Shown: positions 7,103-14,610, numbered from the stretch's first letter. The stretch: 47,165 nt of DNA from CAYOMP01 sp964405075 (GCA_964405075.1 CAYOMP010000006.1:1-47165); one strand, 5' to 3'. The notes: a model not told the origin generated them from the sequence alone. Numbers and translations: made by a program.

Positions 7103-8400
7103 TGGCGAAGTTATTAGACAAACAAAGATATAAATGTGCTCTAGGTGCGATGCAGACAGTACAAGCAATATCTCGTGCAATACCAGTATTACATTCTGGT
7201 CCGGGATGTGCACAGAAACTTTCAGATTCTATAGGAAGTTCTGGCTATTTTTCACCTAACATTTTTCCTTGTACTAGTATTAATGAAAAGGATGTTGTAT
7301 TTGGTGGGGTGAAGAAACTGCATTCTACCATAGATAATGCATTGAAAGTTATTGATGCAGATTTATACGTGGTTTTAACTGGTTGTATACCAGAAATTGT
7401 AGGTGATGACAGCGGCGAGGTGGTAAGTCAATTTGCAGATAGTGATAAGCCTGTAATCTATGCCTCAACGGCAGGATTTAAGGGAAATAATTACAAAGGA
7501 CACGAGCAGGTTATTGATGCAATTATTGACCAATATCTTGAAAAATCCGAAGAAAAGCAGAAAGGTCTTGTGAATATATGGGCGGATGTTCCTTATCAGG
7601 ATTTATTCTGGCTTGGAAATATCAGGGAACTTGAAAAATTAATTGAAGAGTTAGGACTTACTCCAAATACCATATTTGGTTATCAGAGAGGGATTGAGAA
7701 TATTAAAAAAATCCCACAGGCAGAGTTTAATCTTTTAGTATCACCATGGGTATCTGTAGGAAATATGAAAAAAATGGAGAAAAAATTAGGAATTCCATAT
7801 CTTCATTATCCTACTCTTCCAATTGGTGCATATGAGACAAGTAAATTTTTAAGAGAAGTTGGAAAATTTGCAGGTGTTGATGAAGAAAAAGTAGAGTCAA
7901 TTATTAATGAGCATGAAAACTACTATTATTACTTAATTGAGCGTTATGCAGATATGTTTCTTGAAACGCGTGTTATGGCAAAACAGTTTTCAGTAGTAGC
8001 GGATGCTCAATATGCACTTGGTATTACTAAGTTTCTCGTAAATGATTTGGGACTTGTACCAGCAAAGCAATTTGTGGTTGATGATACACCAAAACAGTTT
8101 AGAGAGCAAATAAAAAAGGAATTTGAAAATCTAAACTATGGAATAAAAGCAGAAGTAAGTTTTGAAACCGATGGTTACAAAATACATAATGAAATAAAGT
8201 CTCATGACTATCACGGATATCCTTTGATATTAGGTAGTTATTACGAAAAGGAAATAACAGAGGAGATGTTTGGACATTATCTTAACATTTCATGGCCGGT
8301 ACAGGACAAGGTAGTATTAGATGATTTTTATGTAGGATACACGGGTGGTATTCGTTTAATTGAGGATATTTATTCTGTGGCTGTACAGAGATGGAATTAG
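7102..8400 (+). CDS. Nitrogenase-like component 1, NifK-type subunit (pair 1)
   Basis: This 432-residue beta-type subunit has all three P-cluster-side cysteines: Cys12 (KCALGAM), Cys36 (HSGPGC) and Cys95 (TGCIPEIVGDD). A full set of six P-cluster ligands is therefore available with its NifD-type partner. It lacks the long N-terminal extension of molybdenum NifK and is shorter than classical NifK. Its ATG overlaps the last base of the preceding stop, indicating translational coupling. Its partner is the product of 5639-7102, and the NifH-like protein is the expected electron donor. The fold and family are clear; the substrate is unknown. A methylthio-alkane reductase-like C-S cleaving role is the leading hypothesis, because of the sulfur genes around it. 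Confidence 0.92.
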   Translation: MAKLLDKQRYKCALGAMQTVQAISRAIPVLHSGPGCAQKLSDSIGSSGYFSPNIFPCTSINEKDVVFGGVKKLHSTIDNALKVIDADLYVVLTGCIPEIVGDDSGEVVSQFADSDKPVIYASTAGFKGNNYKGHEQVIDAIIDQYLEKSEEKQKGLVNIWADVPYQDLFWLGNIRELEKLIEELGLTPNTIFGYQRGIENIKKIPQAEFNLLVSPWVSVGNMKKMEKKLGIPYLHYPTLPIGAYETSKFLREVGKFAGVDEEKVESIINEHENYYYYLIERYADMFLETRVMAKQFSVVADAQYALGITKFLVNDLGLVPAKQFVVDDTPKQFREQIKKEFENLNYGIKAEVSFETDGYKIHNEIKSHDYHGYPLILGSYYEKEITEEMFGHYLNISWPVQDKVVLDDFYVGYTGGIRLIEDIYSVAVQRWN

Positions 8401-8414
8401 CCGGAGGTGGTAAT

Positions 8415-8867
8415 ATGTCATATAAGATAGCTGTTGCATCTTCTGACGAGCTTATCATTGATGAGTCATTTGGTTCAGCAAAAGTATTTCACATTTTTGA
8501 AGTGACGGAAAAAGGATATTCAAAAATTGAAACACGACAAGCAATTGAAAGAGACAATTACGTTGAAAAAAATCAAGGTCAAGGCGAGGGCTGTAACGCT
8601 GAAAAAAACTGTGGAAATGGCGGATGCCATAATGGTCAGGGTGGTGGATGCTCTGGTAATGGCCAGGTATCTTGGAAGGTGGAATTGGTATCTGATTGTC
8701 GTTGTATTGTTTGTAAAAAAATAGGATTTAATGTACAAAAGCAATTAGAGCGACGTGCAATTACTGCTTTTGATGTGAATTGCTCTGTAGAGGAAGCTTT
8801 GACGAAGATTTCATCTTATTTTCAAAAGGTAGATGGACATCAGTCTCTTAGAGGAATTTCAAAATAG
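8415..8867 (+). CDS. NifX/NafY-family protein with Cys/Gly/Asn-rich insert
   Basis: The 150-residue product has a NifX-like N-terminus (YKIAVASSDELIIDESFGSA) and a C-terminal half with DCRCIVCKKIGFNVQKQLE, matching the family fold. Between them, at about residues 52-83, lies an insertion of mostly Gly, Asn and Gln that carries four Cys and one His (motifs EGCNAEKNC and GGCHNGQGGGC). The start at 8415 is chosen over an in-frame ATG at 8391 because GGAGGTGG lies 5-12 bases upstream of 8415. It ends the operon. The insert could bind a metal cluster or cofactor precursor; this is inference. It differs from the compact NifX-like protein at 3359. Confidence 0.85.
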   Translation: MSYKIAVASSDELIIDESFGSAKVFHIFEVTEKGYSKIETRQAIERDNYVEKNQGQGEGCNAEKNCGNGGCHNGQGGGCSGNGQVSWKVELVSDCRCIVCKKIGFNVQKQLERRAITAFDVNCSVEEALTKISSYFQKVDGHQSLRGISK

Positions 8868-8960
8868 TTTGTTATATATTTATTTTATTACTGAGTATAA
8901 AAAATAGGTATTAGCGAGTTAGTTATTAGTATTGTATAATTCATACATGTAAATAAGTAA

Positions 8961-9014
8961 ATCGACTGGACAACCGGAGATTAATAGTTTTGAGACATTA
9001 ATCTCCGGTTTGTT
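8961..9014 (+). terminator. Terminator-type leader element, copy 2 (GACTGGACAACC box plus hairpin)
   Basis: The box GACTGGACAACC (8964-8975) runs into a perfect 14-bp stem, AACCGGAGATTAAT (8972-8985) with ATTAATCTCCGGTT (8997-9010), followed by TGTTTTAT. Relative to copy 1 at 2232 the stem carries a G-C pair where copy 1 has A-T, and the loops are unrelated. Conserved primary sequence outside the stem argues for a regulated element rather than a generic terminator. Confidence 0.8.
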
Positions 9015-9033
9015 TTATAGTTGCCAAGCATAC

Positions 9034-9062
9034 GACTAAAAGGTCCAGTGGACTTTTTAGTC
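9034..9062 (+). promoter_or_regulatory. 13-bp RNA hairpin with a 3-base loop
   Basis: GACTAAAAGGTCC (9034-9046) pairs with GGACTTTTTAGTC (9050-9062), with one G-U pair and loop AGT. No T-run follows, so it is not a terminator. Its tip contains GTCCAGT, complementary to the conserved ACTGGAC box of leader element 2. Its TTAGTC end (9057-9062) can also pair with GACTAA (9205-9210) next to the downstream terminator. It is a candidate switching helix. Confidence 0.55.
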
Positions 9063-9101
9063 ACTGTTGTAACTTGTGAAAATAGTTGGGAGGTAAACAA
9101 A

Positions 9102-9197
9102 ATGAAACAAAGAAAGATAAATGAATTTTTAAAATGTTGTTGTTGTATCGCTGAATGTTTGGATTCGGTTTATTTTGTGTACTCTCAATGGACTTGA
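9102..9197 (+). CDS. Cys-codon leader peptide (putative cysteine attenuator)
   Basis: This 31-residue ORF has a strong GGGAGGT site 7-10 bases before its ATG. It carries four consecutive TGT Cys codons at residues 12-15 and a fifth Cys at residue 19. The rest is unremarkable (MKQRKINEFLK before the run, ending in YSQWT). A rho-independent terminator follows 25 bases after its stop, ahead of an ABC importer operon. This is the layout of amino-acid leader-peptide attenuation: ribosome stalling at Cys codons when Cys-tRNA is scarce would alter leader folding and allow readthrough. Poly-Cys upstream ORFs that control sulfur genes are known in mycobacteria. I see no strong single antiterminator, so the mechanism is inferred from layout. 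Confidence 0.75.
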   Translation: MKQRKINEFLKCCCCIAECLDSVYFVYSQWT

Positions 9198-9222
9198 TGT
9201 TAGAGACTAATTTTTAAGTATG

Positions 9223-9259
9223 AAACACAGGTGCTAAGAGAATGCACCTGTGTTTTTTT
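9223..9259 (+). terminator. Rho-independent terminator after the Cys leader peptide
   Basis: A perfect 12-bp stem, AAACACAGGTGC (9223-9234) and GCACCTGTGTTT (9244-9255), with a 9-base loop, runs into a T-run. It lies between the leader peptide stop and the ABC transporter genes, so it is best read as the attenuator of that operon. Confidence 0.9.
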
Positions 9260-9289
9260 GCTTATGTTCATAGTTTGGAGGAAATAACA

Positions 9290-9394
9290 TTGGAATTAAT
9301 GTATCAGTATACGAATGGTTATGGAGAAATACGATGTATAAGAAAGTTAAGAGAAAATTATAGTGTGGAATTAAGGTATAAGGAAGGAAAATAA
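9290..9394 (+). CDS. Small ORF, TTG start, unknown function
   Basis: This 34-residue frame has a TTGGAGGAAA ribosome binding site at the right distance from a TTG codon and ends one base before the start of the ABC solute-binding protein (TAATATG). The peptide (for example NGYGEIRCIRKLRENYS) is basic, has one Cys and has no signal or membrane segment. An internal ATG at 9299 would give 31 residues. I recognise no family. It may be a real small protein, or may simply couple translation to the downstream lipoprotein gene. Its good ribosome binding site is the main support. Confidence 0.5.
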   Translation: MELMYQYTNGYGEIRCIRKLRENYSVELRYKEGK

Positions 9395-9395
9395 T

Positions 9396-10460
9396 ATGAG
9401 AAATAGAATAAGAAAATTTATAGTATTATCGCTGATTGTAACTATTGGAGTTATGTCTCTTACAGCATGTGGAAATAAGGAACAAAATCAATCTGATACC
9501 ACAGAGACATTCAAAATAGGTACTGCCAATGGTTCACTATGTTTAGTACCCCTTCATATGGCTGAAGACCTGGGATATTTTAAAGAAGAGTTTGAAAAGG
9601 TAGGACTTTCTTATGAGCTGGTAGAAATAGATATGCAACAGTCAGCAGAACTAACTGCAGCGGGGAAAATAGATGCCTGTGTAGGATTATCAGGAAGTTT
9701 GATTCCTCAAATTGATAGTGGCTTGGAAATTGCCTTTACTGGAGGACTTCATACAGGTTGTACAAAATATTATGCGAAAAATGACTCGGATATTCAATCA
9801 CTGAATGACTTAAAAGGAAAGAAAATCGGTGTTCCTGGAATGAGCGACTCATCTGTGATTGCTCTAAAGAGAAAACTCTATGATTTGGGAATTGGGGTAA
9901 GCACCTCAAATATGGAAATAGAACTGGTAGTTTATAATCTCACAGATCTTCCTTTGGCATTAGAAAATGGTGCAGTAGACGCAATTGCGTTACATGATCC
10001 GGTTGCAACATCTGCGGAAATGGAATATGGATTTAGAAAAATTCTTGATTTGACTGAGGATGAAAAATTTGCTGATGAATATTGCTGCCAGATATATATT
10101 TCAACAGATGTGGCAAAAACAAAACCTGAGGCAGCCGCAGCATACACAAGGGCATTATTAAAAGCCGCAGCATATGTTCAGGCACAGCCACAAGCCGCAG
10201 CAAAGTTACAGATTGAAAAGAATCAATGTTCAGGCGAATTGGAAATTAATACGGCTTTATTAGATTCGTATAATTATACACCATCTGTTAGTTTAGCTAA
10301 AAAAACATTTAAAGATGCATCAGAAGAATTAATTAGAATTGGTGAATTAACAACTGGAAGAGATTTGGATGAATTTACCAAAGAGCATTTTGTGGAATTT
10401 GAAGATGTACCAGATTCCTATATATATAATGCGGATGGAACATTTGCTGAGGTGGAATAG
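9396..10460 (+). CDS. NitT/TauT-type ABC transporter solute-binding lipoprotein
   Basis: This extracytoplasmic substrate receptor has 354 residues. A lipoprotein signal precedes the lipobox LTAC with Cys25. The mature part has the SsuA/TauA/NrtA-like pattern: KIGTANGSLCLVPLHMAEDLGYF at the start of domain 1, DLKGKKIGVPGMSDSSV at about residue 130, and ALHDPVATSAEMEYG later. NitT/TauT receptors bind small anions such as sulfonates, nitrate, cyanate or thiamine precursors. Position behind a Cys-codon attenuator and among sulfur genes suggests an organosulfur ligand, which is inference. Permease and ATPase genes follow directly, separated by a 17-base hairpin at 10464. Confidence 0.9.
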   Translation: MRNRIRKFIVLSLIVTIGVMSLTACGNKEQNQSDTTETFKIGTANGSLCLVPLHMAEDLGYFKEEFEKVGLSYELVEIDMQQSAELTAAGKIDACVGLSGSLIPQIDSGLEIAFTGGLHTGCTKYYAKNDSDIQSLNDLKGKKIGVPGMSDSSVIALKRKLYDLGIGVSTSNMEIELVVYNLTDLPLALENGAVDAIALHDPVATSAEMEYGFRKILDLTEDEKFADEYCCQIYISTDVAKTKPEAAAAYTRALLKAAAYVQAQPQAAAKLQIEKNQCSGELEINTALLDSYNYTPSVSLAKKTFKDASEELIRIGELTTGRDLDEFTKEHFVEFEDVPDSYIYNADGTFAEVE

Positions 10461-10463
10461 TAA

Positions 10464-10480
10464 TTGCGTTGCGAACGCAA
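10464..10480 (+). promoter_or_regulatory. Intercistronic hairpin after the solute-binding protein gene
   Basis: TTGCGTT (10464-10470) pairs perfectly with AACGCAA (10474-10480) around a GCG loop, directly after the receptor stop codon. It has no T-run, so full termination is unlikely. Such hairpins often protect the upstream receptor message from 3' decay and give it higher expression than the permease. Confidence 0.55.
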
Positions 10481-10525
10481 AAGATTTACTCGCATTATTA
10501 ATAGAATATGAATGGAGATGATGAC

Positions 10526-11488
10526 ATGAACGAAAAAGTGCTTAAATCTATAAAGTTAATTTTACCGATAATAGCAGTTATTTTTTCTGTTGTAATATAT
10601 TACGGCATTGATGATAGCGGAAAGCAAAAAACGGTGGAACATCCTTACTTCATATATACACTTTTTCTTATCAGTGGAATTTATTTATTTTTTGTAGTGT
10701 TATCTTTTTTTGTAAAAAGGATACATAAAACAATTATATACAAAGCTCCTCTTTATACGGGAGGAATTATGTTTTTAACATTAATAAATTTCTTAACAAC
10801 AAAGACAACCCTTTTGCCTACAATATATTTTCCATCCTTGGATAGAATTTTTGGACTTCTGTTTCAAGAAAGAGTTTTTTTATTACAAAATTTATTGGCA
10901 TCTATAAAATTGCTAATGATAGGATTTATCTGGGGTGCAGGAATTGGATTTATTACAGGTTTGGCATTAGGGTACAATCAGAAAGTGGGATATTGGTTGA
11001 ATCCTATAACAAAGATTATTGGTCCAATTCCAACAACTGCATGGATTCCATTGGCTCTAAGTGCATTTCCGACAACATATGGTGCGAATGTATTTTTGAT
11101 TGGGTTCGCAGTATGGTTTCCTGTAACATTAATGACAAGTAGTGGAATACAGAGTATTAGTAAGGTATATTTTGAGGTTTCAAGTACATTGGGTGCAAAA
11201 ACTTTATTCAAAGTTTTTAGAGTTGCGATTCCAGGAGCTATGCCAAGTATTTTTTTAGGTGTATTTTATGGAACAGTATCTTCTTTTACAACTCTTATGG
11301 CTGTAGAAATGAATGGAAATTCAAGTGGCATTGGATGGTACATAAATTGGCAGAAACAGGTAATGATGTATGACGGTGTATATGCGGGATTAATTATAAT
11401 TGCAATCTTGTGTTCTGCAATTCTTACATTATTATTCAGAGTAAGAGATAAAGTTCTTGTTTGGCAGAAAGGAGTCATTAGATGGTAG
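10526..11488 (+). CDS. NitT/TauT-type ABC transporter permease with extra N-terminal membrane segments
   Basis: This is the inner-membrane subunit of the importer. The start at 10526 is chosen because GGAG lies 8 bases upstream; an in-frame ATG at 10508 lacks a site. The 320-residue product has a BPD_transp_1 domain in its C-terminal two thirds. The ATPase-contact EAA loop reads STLGAKTLFKVFRVAIPGA. Unlike compact SsuC-type permeases it has about three additional hydrophobic segments in the first 110 residues (LPIIAVIFSVVIYYGI and two more). The gene overlaps the ATPase gene by 7 bp. The substrate is unknown and is inferred to be shared with the lipoprotein at 9396. Confidence 0.9.
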   Translation: MNEKVLKSIKLILPIIAVIFSVVIYYGIDDSGKQKTVEHPYFIYTLFLISGIYLFFVVLSFFVKRIHKTIIYKAPLYTGGIMFLTLINFLTTKTTLLPTIYFPSLDRIFGLLFQERVFLLQNLLASIKLLMIGFIWGAGIGFITGLALGYNQKVGYWLNPITKIIGPIPTTAWIPLALSAFPTTYGANVFLIGFAVWFPVTLMTSSGIQSISKVYFEVSSTLGAKTLFKVFRVAIPGAMPSIFLGVFYGTVSSFTTLMAVEMNGNSSGIGWYINWQKQVMMYDGVYAGLIIIAILCSAILTLLFRVRDKVLVWQKGVIRW

Positions 11489-12267
11489 GAAGGATAAGTA
11501 TTAATGGAATAAATAAAACATTTAAAAATCTAAATCAGTCCGAGGAAGATGTTGTAGCATTAAATGGTTTTACATTAGATATAGAACCAGGATCTTTCAT
11601 TAGTCTGATTGGACCTTCCGGATGTGGAAAGTCGACTCTTCTTAGATTAATTGGAGGATTAGACAAAGCAGACTCAGGCGAGATATTTATTGATGATGAG
11701 AAAATAACAAAGCCGGGAAGTGATAGAGGTTTTGCTTTTCAGGGCTCTAATTTGTTTCCATGGTTGACAGTAGAGAAAAATATTGAATTTGGTTTAAAAG
11801 CAAGGCACATTTATAAAGAAAAGAAAGATGATGTAAAGGAATATATTAAACTGGTAGGTCTGGAAGGATTTGAAAAATCATATCCCCATCAGTTGTCTGG
11901 TGGTATGTGCCAAAGAGCTTCACTTGCGAGAGCTTTGGTTGGTCATCCAAAAGTATTATTATTAGATGAACCATTAGGGGCACTTGATGCATTTACGAGA
12001 ATGAATCTGCAAGATGAGATTTTAAACATTTGGAAAGAACATAATATGACAATGATTATGGTAACACATGATGTAGATGAAGCAATTTATATGTCTGATA
12101 AGGTGGTGGTAATGTCTGCAAGACCTTCAAAAGTAGAAGCTGTTGTAGATATTGAGTTGCCAAGACCACGTGCAAGAGCACAAGATACTTTCCAGCAATA
12201 TCGAGCTAAAATATTGGAATTGCTTGATTTGGGTGGAAAAGTTGATGAAATAGAATATACAATTTAA
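11482..12267 (+). CDS. NitT/TauT-type ABC transporter ATP-binding protein
   Basis: This 261-residue ATPase powers the importer. Walker A is GPSGCGKST, the signature is LSGGMCQRASLARAL, Walker B is VLLLDEPLGALD, and the switch His lies in MVTHDVDEA. SsuB/TauB-type features include the GSNLFPWLTVEKN segment after the Q-loop (AFQGSNLFPW) and the C-terminal SARPSKVEAVVDIELPRPR. It overlaps the permease gene, so translation is coupled. Three other ABC ATPases are present in the window (13877, 20915, 28494); this one belongs clearly to the nitrate/sulfonate/taurine group. Confidence 0.93.
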   Translation: MVGRISINGINKTFKNLNQSEEDVVALNGFTLDIEPGSFISLIGPSGCGKSTLLRLIGGLDKADSGEIFIDDEKITKPGSDRGFAFQGSNLFPWLTVEKNIEFGLKARHIYKEKKDDVKEYIKLVGLEGFEKSYPHQLSGGMCQRASLARALVGHPKVLLLDEPLGALDAFTRMNLQDEILNIWKEHNMTMIMVTHDVDEAIYMSDKVVVMSARPSKVEAVVDIELPRPRARAQDTFQQYRAKILELLDLGGKVDEIEYTI

Positions 12268-12281
12268 AAAAGGAGCTAGCT

Positions 12282-12674
12282 ATGAAAACAAAAATTAAAT
12301 CAATAATAGAAATAATAATATTAGTACTTGTGACTGTTGGGTTATTCACCATTCTTGGACCATGTAATGGAGATAAAGTGATGAAATGTAATTACAGTGT
12401 TAATGTGGTGAAACTACTTTTTGCCACTGGAATTATTGTAAAAGTCATTGAAATATTTGCAAAAGAACAAGCAAGTATTTATTTTGACATTTTTTCGATT
12501 TTATTATACATAGATTGCATACTTGTGCCAGCACTTTTGATTGGCGGATGCCAAATGGATGATATGGCATGCCGAAGCGTTTCATTTCCAAGTATTTATG
12601 TTGTATCTGTTTTACTAATTATAATAAATGTTTTTTATGCACTGTCATATTTGTTGAAGGAAAGGAAGCAATAA
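12282..12674 (+). CDS. DUF4418 family membrane protein
   Basis: This 130-residue protein has four predicted membrane segments and conserved cysteines in ILGPCNGDKVMKC and LIGGCQMDDMACRS, the pattern I recall for DUF4418 proteins. The function of the family is not known to me. The gene follows the NitT/TauT ATPase by 14 bp and precedes an FtsX-like permease by 3 bp, both with good ribosome binding sites. DUF4418, an FtsX-like permease and an ABC ATPase form a familiar trio in anaerobes, which suggests one membrane complex. The Cys pairs face the same side if four helices are assumed and could form disulfides or bind metal; this is speculation. Confidence 0.75.
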   Translation: MKTKIKSIIEIIILVLVTVGLFTILGPCNGDKVMKCNYSVNVVKLLFATGIIVKVIEIFAKEQASIYFDIFSILLYIDCILVPALLIGGCQMDDMACRSVSFPSIYVVSVLLIIINVFYALSYLLKERKQ

Positions 12675-12677
12675 AAT

Positions 12678-13877
12678 ATGGTTAGTTTTAAACTCGCCTA
12701 CCTGAACATAAGAGGGAAAAAGTTTAAATATTGCATTATTTTTTTACTACTATTTATCACAACCCTTGGCATTTATGCTGGCGAAGTATTGCAAAATAGT
12801 ATGAAAAAGGGGCTTGAAATAACTCAAAGCAGGATTGGAGCAGACATTATAGTGACACCGGAGGGTTTCGTATCGCAAACAGAAGATGCTTTGTTTAAGG
12901 GGAAAGCATGTACTTTGAATTTTGAACGTAGTTGGGAAAACATACTACGAAAAGAAGAAGGAGTAAATAAGATATGTTCTCAGTTGTATATTGCATCATT
13001 AAGTGATGCTGCTTGCTGTGATGGTAATGTACAGCTAATAGCCATTGATTTGGAAAATGATTTTGCAGTGGGACCTTGGATTGTAGAGAGAAACATAACT
13101 AGTTTGAAAGATAATGAAATTATTTTAGGGGCTTCATTTAATAAAAAAGTAGGTGATTATGTTACCTATTACAATAAGCAATTCAAAGTTTTAGCTGTTA
13201 TGGATGAAACGGGAGCAGGATATGACAAATGTGCATTTATGTCTTATGAGGCAGCAATGCAGATGGTAGCTGATGAAAGGAATAAGAATAAATTTCCTTT
13301 CACAGCAAATGATGAAGTAACTTCTATGGTGTTAATAAAGGCTGATGAAAACTCAGACCCTATGATGATTAAGAATGATATTGAAAAACAATATGGAAAA
13401 GAGGGAATATCTGTATACAGTGTAACATCTAAGGTAAATGAACTTGCTAAAGAAGTACAGAAATTCCATATTTTTGGAACTATTATGAATATATGGATTT
13501 TATTGTTGGCGAGTATTGCATTGTTTGCTATCTATACTATTACAACATTTCAGAGGAAAAACGAAATCGGCAGTATGTTGACAGTGGGAATTGTAAAATC
13601 CCAAATTATTCATATTTTTCTTTTAGAATATGTAATGGTTTCTATTGCGGCATTTGTTCTGGCAATAGTTCTTATTAGTATTGTTATAATATTTTTTAAG
13701 AGTGCAATACAGAATTCTTTAGGATTACCATTTATTCCAATTCAGGGATTAGATGGTCTTGCAATTATTTTGAGACTAATAGTAATACATATTGTTGTAT
13801 TGTGTTGTTCTGTATCAAGTTCTCTTTTTTGGATTTATCAGAAAAGTCCATCTGATATGATTAAGGAGGTGGGTTAG
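12678..13877 (+). CDS. FtsX-like (MacB-type) ABC transporter permease
   Basis: This 399-residue membrane protein has one N-terminal helix (YCIIFLLLFITTLGIYAG), a large extracytoplasmic MacB-type domain at about residues 40-250, and three C-terminal helices, as in FtsX/MacB/LolC permeases. The segment after helix 2, QRKNEIGSMLTVGIVKSQI, matches the coupling-helix region of this group. Such transporters export peptides or transmit mechanical force and do not import small ions. It overlaps its ATPase gene (13877) by one base. Co-occurrence with DUF4418 and the NitT/TauT importer suggests a role in the same physiological programme; the cargo is unknown. Confidence 0.88.
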   Translation: MVSFKLAYLNIRGKKFKYCIIFLLLFITTLGIYAGEVLQNSMKKGLEITQSRIGADIIVTPEGFVSQTEDALFKGKACTLNFERSWENILRKEEGVNKICSQLYIASLSDAACCDGNVQLIAIDLENDFAVGPWIVERNITSLKDNEIILGASFNKKVGDYVTYYNKQFKVLAVMDETGAGYDKCAFMSYEAAMQMVADERNKNKFPFTANDEVTSMVLIKADENSDPMMIKNDIEKQYGKEGISVYSVTSKVNELAKEVQKFHIFGTIMNIWILLLASIALFAIYTITTFQRKNEIGSMLTVGIVKSQIIHIFLLEYVMVSIAAFVLAIVLISIVIIFFKSAIQNSLGLPFIPIQGLDGLAIILRLIVIHIVVLCCSVSSSLFWIYQKSPSDMIKEVG

Positions 13878-14500
13878 TGATACTGAAAGCAGAACGAGTT
13901 TCAAAAGACTTTTCAATAGGAAGACAGGAGTTGAAGGAATGTAGTTTTACTGTTAATCAGGGAGAATATGTTTCAATCATTGGAAGGTCTGGTTGCGGAA
14001 AGACGACTTTACTAAATATTATTACAGGAATGCTTCAACCAACAACAGGAAGTGTATACATAGATAATGTGGATATTTTTAACCAACTCAAAGTAGAAAA
14101 AAGAACAAAACTCCGTAACAATAAAATAGGTTATTTAAATTATGGAAATTGCTTACTTGAAAATCTGAATATATTTGAAAACATAATGTATCCTGTTTTA
14201 CTGACCGGAAGGCATTACGACAAGAATGAAATACAGGCTATTATGAGACAACTGGAAATAACTCATATAAATAGTTCTTATCCTTGGCAGATTTCAGCTG
14301 GGGAATATCGTCGTGTATGTTTGGCAAGGGTGCTTGCATTAAATACGGAGATTTTGGTATTGGATGAACCTACAAGTAATTTAGATGAAAAGAGTTCGGA
14401 AATTATATATGGAATTATTTCAAGTTTAAGAGAGAATAAAGGAATAATAATTGCGACACATGATAAAAATTTGATGGCGGGTAAAATAATTGAATTATGA
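13877..14500 (+). CDS. ABC transporter ATP-binding protein (LolD/MacB type)
   Basis: This 207-residue ATPase partners the FtsX-like permease upstream, and its start (GTG) overlaps the permease stop. Walker A is GRSGCGKTTLL, Walker B is ILVLDEPTSNLDE, and the switch His is in IIATHDKN. The signature is ISAGEYRRVCLARVL, in which the second position is Ser and the third Ala rather than the usual LSGGE, a mild departure. The short length and absence of a C-terminal extension are typical of LolD-type exporters. No terminator is obvious after the gene. Confidence 0.9.
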   Translation: MILKAERVSKDFSIGRQELKECSFTVNQGEYVSIIGRSGCGKTTLLNIITGMLQPTTGSVYIDNVDIFNQLKVEKRTKLRNNKIGYLNYGNCLLENLNIFENIMYPVLLTGRHYDKNEIQAIMRQLEITHINSSYPWQISAGEYRRVCLARVLALNTEILVLDEPTSNLDEKSSEIIYGIISSLRENKGIIIATHDKNLMAGKIIEL

Positions 14501-14598
14501 TATGACAAGTATGATATATTGAGATAAGAGTTATATATTGATATTTTAAACTAATTAACGAGTCATGGTACCAGATTTGAGTTCGCCAAGATAATATA

Positions 14599-14610
14599 CC
14601 ACATATGTGG
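14599..14610. promoter_or_regulatory. Perfect 12-bp palindrome in the promoter region of the flavin-barrel gene
   Basis: CCACATATGTGG (14599-14610) lies 30 bases upstream of the ATG at 14641 and between TATACC and ATTAATAC. It could be an operator. The flanking 140 bp (14501-14640) contain no gene that I can support. Confidence 0.45.

Larger units (their letters stand above)
8868..9101 (+). promoter_or_regulatory. Promoter and structured leader upstream of the Cys4 peptide
   Basis: A TATAAT box at 8935-8940 has no good -35 partner, so the promoter may need an activator. The predicted leader contains leader element 2 (8961-9014) and a 13-bp hairpin (9034-9062). The box ACTGGAC (8965-8971) is exactly complementary to GTCCAGT (9043-9049) at the tip of that hairpin. 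This offers an alternative long-range pairing. No gene is seen in this stretch. Confidence 0.5.

Noticed and set aside
12894..13678. Short alternative-frame ORF within the FtsX-like permease gene (around 13493-13678)
   Set aside because: It lies entirely within a well-supported membrane protein gene, has no ribosome site and matches no family.
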